Positions 60,998-64,000 of a stretch of DNA of 64,000 nt are shown here, piece by piece. The stretch's first letter is position 1. Each line of letters starts with the position of its first letter. The position numbers and the translations under genes are program-made. The DNA is from Chloroflexota bacterium (GTDB taxonomy: Bacteria > Chloroflexota > Anaerolineae > Caldilineales > Caldilineaceae), in contig BOKO01000023.1 of the NCBI GenBank assembly GCA_016861025.1, positions 1-64,000 of the forward strand. Direction: 5' to 3'. The notes under the pieces were generated by a model. That model saw nothing but the letters and a program-made list of their open reading frames with translations, searched no databases and was not told where the DNA came from.

Positions 60998-61822
60998 ATG
61001 GAGTTCTTAAAAGAGTTATTTAGCCTGGAGGGGCAGGTCGCCCTGGTCACGGGCGGCACCGGCGTGTTGGGCGGCGCGATGGCGCAAGGGCTGGCGCAGG
61101 CTGGCGCCAAAGTGGCCGTGTTGGGGCGGCGCCGCGAACAGGCGCAGGCAAGGGTGGACGCCATCATCGCGGCGGGCGGCGACGCGCTGGCGCTGCCCGC
61201 CGATGTGCTGGATCGCAGCCAGTTGGAGGCAGCGCGTGCGACGCTGCTGGAAACGTGGGGGCGGCTCGACATCCTGGTCAACGCGGCGGGCGGCAATCTG
61301 CCGTCGGCGACGCTGCCGCCGGGCGAGTCCTTTTTCAACCTGCCGGTCGAGGGCATGGAGCCGGTGATTGCACTCAACCTGCACGGCACGCTGTTGCCCA
61401 GCCAGGTCTTCGGCGCCGAGCTGGCGCGCGCCGGGCGCGGCTGCATCGTCAACATCTCGTCGATGGCGGCGCAACGCGCCATGACACGCGTCGTCGGCTA
61501 CGGCGTCGCCAAAGCCGCAGTCGAGAACGCCACGCGCTGGCTGGCGGTGGAACTGGCGCGTTCCTTTGGCGCCGGGCTGCGCGTCAACGCCATCGCGCCG
61601 GGCTTCTTCGTCGGTGAACAGAACCGCGCCCTCCTGCTCAACCCCGATGGCAGCCTGACCGCGCGCGGGCGCACGATCATCGACCACACGCCGGCCGGTC
61701 GCTTTGGCGAACCGTCCGAGCTGCTCAGCACGCTGATCTGGCTATGCAGCCCTGGCGCGCGCTTTGTCAACGGCGTCGTCGTGCCGGTGGACGGCGGCTT
61801 TAGCGCCTTCAGCGGCGTGTAG
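60998..61822 (+). CDS. SDR-family D-mannonate oxidoreductase (fructuronate reductase-like)
   Basis: NAD(P)-dependent reductase of 274 residues. SDR motifs: TGGTGVLGG (about 18-26), NAAGG, NISSMAA with the catalytic Ser, and YGVAK (Tyr, Lys). The segment IAPGFFVGEQNR...LTARGRTIIDHTPAGRFGEPSEL is characteristic of the SDR-type D-mannonate oxidoreductases that replace the classic long-chain UxuB. It would reduce fructuronate from UxaC to D-mannonate. The start at 60998, 22 bases after uxaC, keeps the Rossmann motif at the usual distance. Frames running further upstream are shadows of uxaC. Confidence 0.9.
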   Translation: MEFLKELFSLEGQVALVTGGTGVLGGAMAQGLAQAGAKVAVLGRRREQAQARVDAIIAAGGDALALPADVLDRSQLEAARATLLETWGRLDILVNAAGGNLPSATLPPGESFFNLPVEGMEPVIALNLHGTLLPSQVFGAELARAGRGCIVNISSMAAQRAMTRVVGYGVAKAAVENATRWLAVELARSFGAGLRVNAIAPGFFVGEQNRALLLNPDGSLTARGRTIIDHTPAGRFGEPSELLSTLIWLCSPGARFVNGVVVPVDGGFSAFSGV

Positions 61823-61826
61823 AAGA

Positions 61827-61879
61827 TTGTTGCGTGTTGCGTGGCGCGTGATGCAGCCAAACACGCAGCACGCAACACA
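61827..61879. repeat. Paired inverted heptad arrays, CACGCAA type
   Basis: Left 61827-61850 (TTGTTGCGTGTTGCGTG...) and right 61859-61879 (CACGCAGCACGCAACAC) are mutually inverted around a short loop, between the SDR stop and the LarA-family start. Confidence 0.88.
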
Positions 61880-61911
61880 AAGACTTGCTGGAAACAGGAA
61901 GGATTTAAGTT

Positions 61912-63180
61912 ATGGTGACCGGACAGGGTTCGACCACGACAGTGATGAGCGATGAGCAGGTGCGCGCGGTGCTGGCGGAGGCGTTGGCGCAACTGGCGCT
62001 CGACCACCAGCGCGTGCTGGTGATCATTCCCGACGCCACGCGCACCGCGCCGATCCCGCTGATGTTTCGCCTGCTCTACGACCTGATCGGCGCGCAGGTG
62101 GCGCGGCTCGACTATCTCATCGCGCTGGGCACGCATCAGCCGATGACCGAAGAGGCCATCGACCATCTGGTCGGTGTGCGCGCCGCTGAGCGCTCCGCAC
62201 GCTTTCCCAAAACTGCCATCTACAACCACCGCTGGGATCTGCCGGAGACGCTGCGCACGATCGGCGTCATTTCGGAGGCGGAGACCGCGCAACTGACCGG
62301 CGGGCTGCTCGCCGCCGAAACGCCGGTCACGCTCAATCGCATGATCTTCGACTACGACCGCGTGCTGATCTGCGGGCCTGTCTTTCCGCACGAGGTGGCG
62401 GGCTTTTCGGGCGGCGCCAAGTATCTCTTTCCGGGCATCGCCGGCGCCGAGATCATCAACTTTACGCACTGGCTGGGCGCGCTCGTCACCAGCATGGACA
62501 CCATCGGCGTGAAGGATACGCCGGTGCGCCGGGTGATCCACCGTGCCGCGCGCTTCCTGGATCAGGAAGTGCTCTGCCTGGCGATGGTGCTCAAGGGGCA
62601 CGACCTGCACGGGCTGTATGTCGGTCCTCACGAGGAGGCGTGGAGCGTCGCCGCCGATCTGTCGGCGCAGCTCAACATCATCTACACGCCGCGCCCCTAC
62701 CGCCGTGTGCTGTCGATGGCCGCGCCGATGTACGACGATCTGTGGACCGCAGCGAAGGCGATGTACAAAACCGAACCGGCGATTGCCGACGGCGGCGAGG
62801 TGATCATCTACGCGCCGCACATCACCGAAGTCTCCTACACGCACGGTCGCCTGATCGACGAAGTGGGCTATCATGTGCGCGACTACTTCACCCAGCAATG
62901 GGAACGCTTTGCCCACATCCCCGGCGGCATCCTGGCGCACAGCACGCACGTCAAGGGCAAGGGGCGCTACGATGTCGCCACCGGCGTGGAGACGCCGCGC
63001 ATTCAGGTCACGCTGGCGACGGGCATTCCCGAAGAACGCTGTCGGCGCATCAACCTCGGCTATCTCGACTATCGCACCATCGACCCGGAAGCCTGGGCGA
63101 ACCGCGAAGAAGAGGGCATCCTGCTCGTGCGCCGCGCCGGCGAAATGCTCTATCGCGTCGCCGGAGATAGTCAGAACTGA
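61912..63180 (+). CDS. LarA-family nickel-pincer racemase/epimerase homologue (DUF2088)
   Basis: Protein of 422 residues, full length for LarA. The substrate/cofactor motifs are all present: DATRTAPIP (41-49), GTHQPM (73-78), His106 (YNHRWD), PHEVAGFSGGAK (159-170) with His160 and the lysine Lys170 that binds the pincer nucleotide, and His186 (NFTHW). By motif these correspond to the catalytic and cofactor-binding residues of lactate racemase, so an active C2 racemase/epimerase of a 2-hydroxy acid is expected. The superfamily is known to include a D-gluconate 2-epimerase. Here it follows the mannonate-forming SDR and precedes 6-phosphogluconate dehydrogenase, so mannonate/gluconate is the best guess. 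LarB/C/E cofactor genes are not in the window. Confidence 0.9.
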   Translation: MVTGQGSTTTVMSDEQVRAVLAEALAQLALDHQRVLVIIPDATRTAPIPLMFRLLYDLIGAQVARLDYLIALGTHQPMTEEAIDHLVGVRAAERSARFPKTAIYNHRWDLPETLRTIGVISEAETAQLTGGLLAAETPVTLNRMIFDYDRVLICGPVFPHEVAGFSGGAKYLFPGIAGAEIINFTHWLGALVTSMDTIGVKDTPVRRVIHRAARFLDQEVLCLAMVLKGHDLHGLYVGPHEEAWSVAADLSAQLNIIYTPRPYRRVLSMAAPMYDDLWTAAKAMYKTEPAIADGGEVIIYAPHITEVSYTHGRLIDEVGYHVRDYFTQQWERFAHIPGGILAHSTHVKGKGRYDVATGVETPRIQVTLATGIPEERCRRINLGYLDYRTIDPEAWANREEEGILLVRRAGEMLYRVAGDSQN

Positions 63181-63192
63181 ACCATTCAGCAG

Positions 63193-63224
63193 GCTTCTCG
63201 GAAGCTTTGGAACTTCGGGGAAGC
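63193..63224 (+). promoter_or_regulatory. Imperfect hairpin between the LarA-family and 6PGDH genes
   Basis: GCTTCTCGGAAG and CTTCGGGGAAGC pair at 10 of 12 positions around an 8-base loop, 13 bases after the LarA-family stop. No T-run. Confidence 0.35.
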
Positions 63225-63274
63225 TGAGCAACCAGTGACTCGGAAATCGATTAAACTATTGAAGGAGCATCAAA

Positions 63275-64000
63275 ATGGAAATCGGCATTATCGGGTTGGG
63301 ACGCATGGGCGCAGGCATGGCGGAGCGCTGGCTGCGCGGCGGGCATCGGGTGGTGGTGAACAACCGCAGCCGCGGCCCGATCGATGAACTGGCGGCAAAG
63401 GGCGCCGACCCGGCGTACACCGTCGAAGAGTTGGTGAGCAAGCTGGCTGCCCCACGCGCGGTCTGGGTGATGTTGCCTTCCGGCGCCGTCACCGAGCAGA
63501 TGATCCAGAAGCTGGCGACGTTGCTGGCGCCGGGTGACACGATCATCGACAGCGGCAACACCAACTATCACGACGACATCCGCCGCGCCGAAGAACTCAG
63601 GGCGCGCGGGCTGAACTACGTCGATCAGGGCACGTCGGGCGGCGTGTGGGGGCTGCAATATGGCTTCTGCACGATGGTCGGCGGCGATCCGGAGTTGTGC
63701 GCCCGGCTCGAACCGGCGTTCAAGACGCTGGCGCCGCCGGACGGCTACGTCTACTGTGGCCCCGTGGGCGCCGGTCACTTTGCCAAGATGGTGCACAATG
63801 GCATTGAATATGGCATGATGCAGGCGTATGCGGAGGGCTTCGAGATCATGCGCGCCAAGAAAGAGTTCAACATGGACATCCACGCCATCGCCGCCGCGTG
63901 GCGCTATGGCAGCGTGGTGCGCTCCTGGCTGCTCGAGCTGGCTGAGGAGGCGTTGCGCGCCGACCCCGACCTGGCGAGTATCAAGGGCTATGTCGAAGAC
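63275..64000 (+). CDS. 6-phosphogluconate dehydrogenase, decarboxylating (3' end beyond the window)
   Basis: The first 242 codons are present and open to the right edge. It starts at 63275 behind GAAGGAG. Rossmann motif GLGRMG (7-12), then NNRSR (29-33) whose arginine often marks NADP preference, VWVMLPSG, and the substrate block DQGTSGGVWG (118-126) with Lys171 and Asn175 in HFAKMVHNGIEYG, the catalytic lysine/asparagine of the family. The YVDQGTSGGVWG type and overall pattern suggest the short GndA-like (YqeC) class of about 300-330 residues. It would oxidise 6-phosphogluconate to ribulose 5-phosphate, completing the proposed glucuronate to pentose phosphate route. Confidence 0.92.
   Translation, partial: MEIGIIGLGRMGAGMAERWLRGGHRVVVNNRSRGPIDELAAKGADPAYTVEELVSKLAAPRAVWVMLPSGAVTEQMIQKLATLLAPGDTIIDSGNTNYHDDIRRAEELRARGLNYVDQGTSGGVWGLQYGFCTMVGGDPELCARLEPAFKTLAPPDGYVYCGPVGAGHFAKMVHNGIEYGMMQAYAEGFEIMRAKKEFNMDIHAIAAAWRYGSVVRSWLLELAEEALRADPDLASIKGYVED

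Overview
The window is GC-rich and gene-dense, with short intergenic gaps and many ATGA start/stop overlaps. It looks like part of a chromosome from a heterotrophic Chloroflexota-type bacterium, perhaps of the Caldilinea/Anaerolineae kind. I infer this from Ala/Pro-rich lipoprotein linkers after the lipobox, many sugar ABC cassettes, a WD40-STAND/CHAT/SIR2-like operon, a crtI-type gene, and very common heptanucleotide repeats. No rRNA or tRNA gene, phage, integrase or CRISPR array was seen.

Layout. 1-9163: a YhfZ-like regulator, divergent from a catabolic gene row (FAD oxidoreductase, ROK kinase, two Gfo/Idh/MocA genes of which one has an in-frame TAG, SIS protein, SDR, phosphotriesterase-like protein). 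9440-15556: a ribose-type ABC importer (binding protein, ATPase, two permeases) ending in an amine oxidase. 15713-19541: an unrecognised enzyme divergent from a large U32 protein. 19551-28839: a small membrane protein, a receiver without its phospho-Asp, a methyltransferase, a class III aminotransferase, an Lrp regulator, a DUF4013 protein, QueG, a CrtI-like desaturase and a TspO/CrtK-like protein. 29101-31170: an aromatic/aspartate aminotransferase and an RluA pseudouridine synthase.

31264-38074 is a three-gene conflict-type operon: CHAT protease fused to a formylglycine-generating-enzyme-like domain, a SIR2-like protein, and a 1317-residue membrane-anchored nSTAND NTPase with WD40 repeats. 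After it come a degenerate cupredoxin-like gene and a vapB antitoxin with a truncated vapC, bracketed by two inverted copies of a roughly 112-bp MITE.

39512-46619 is a sugar ABC operon with a DHQ-synthase/G1P-dehydrogenase-like enzyme, a ceramidase-like hydrolase and a DegT aminotransferase. 46911-54627 has a SorC regulator, an FGGY kinase and a second sugar ABC operon with a hexuloisomerase-like SIS protein and a TIM-barrel epimerase. 55037-64000 is a beta-glucuronide operon (LacI regulator, MFS transporter, UidA, UxaC, fructuronate-reductase-like SDR, LarA-family protein, 6-phosphogluconate dehydrogenase). Three copies of a GTTAGCGCTAAC-like operator sit around lacI and the transporter promoter. 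I propose that the LarA homologue turns mannonate into gluconate, linking glucuronate breakdown to the pentose phosphate route.

At least a dozen degenerate 7-bp repeat elements, mostly paired inverted arrays, lie between genes all through the window. Two are inserted in frame inside queG and the U32 gene.
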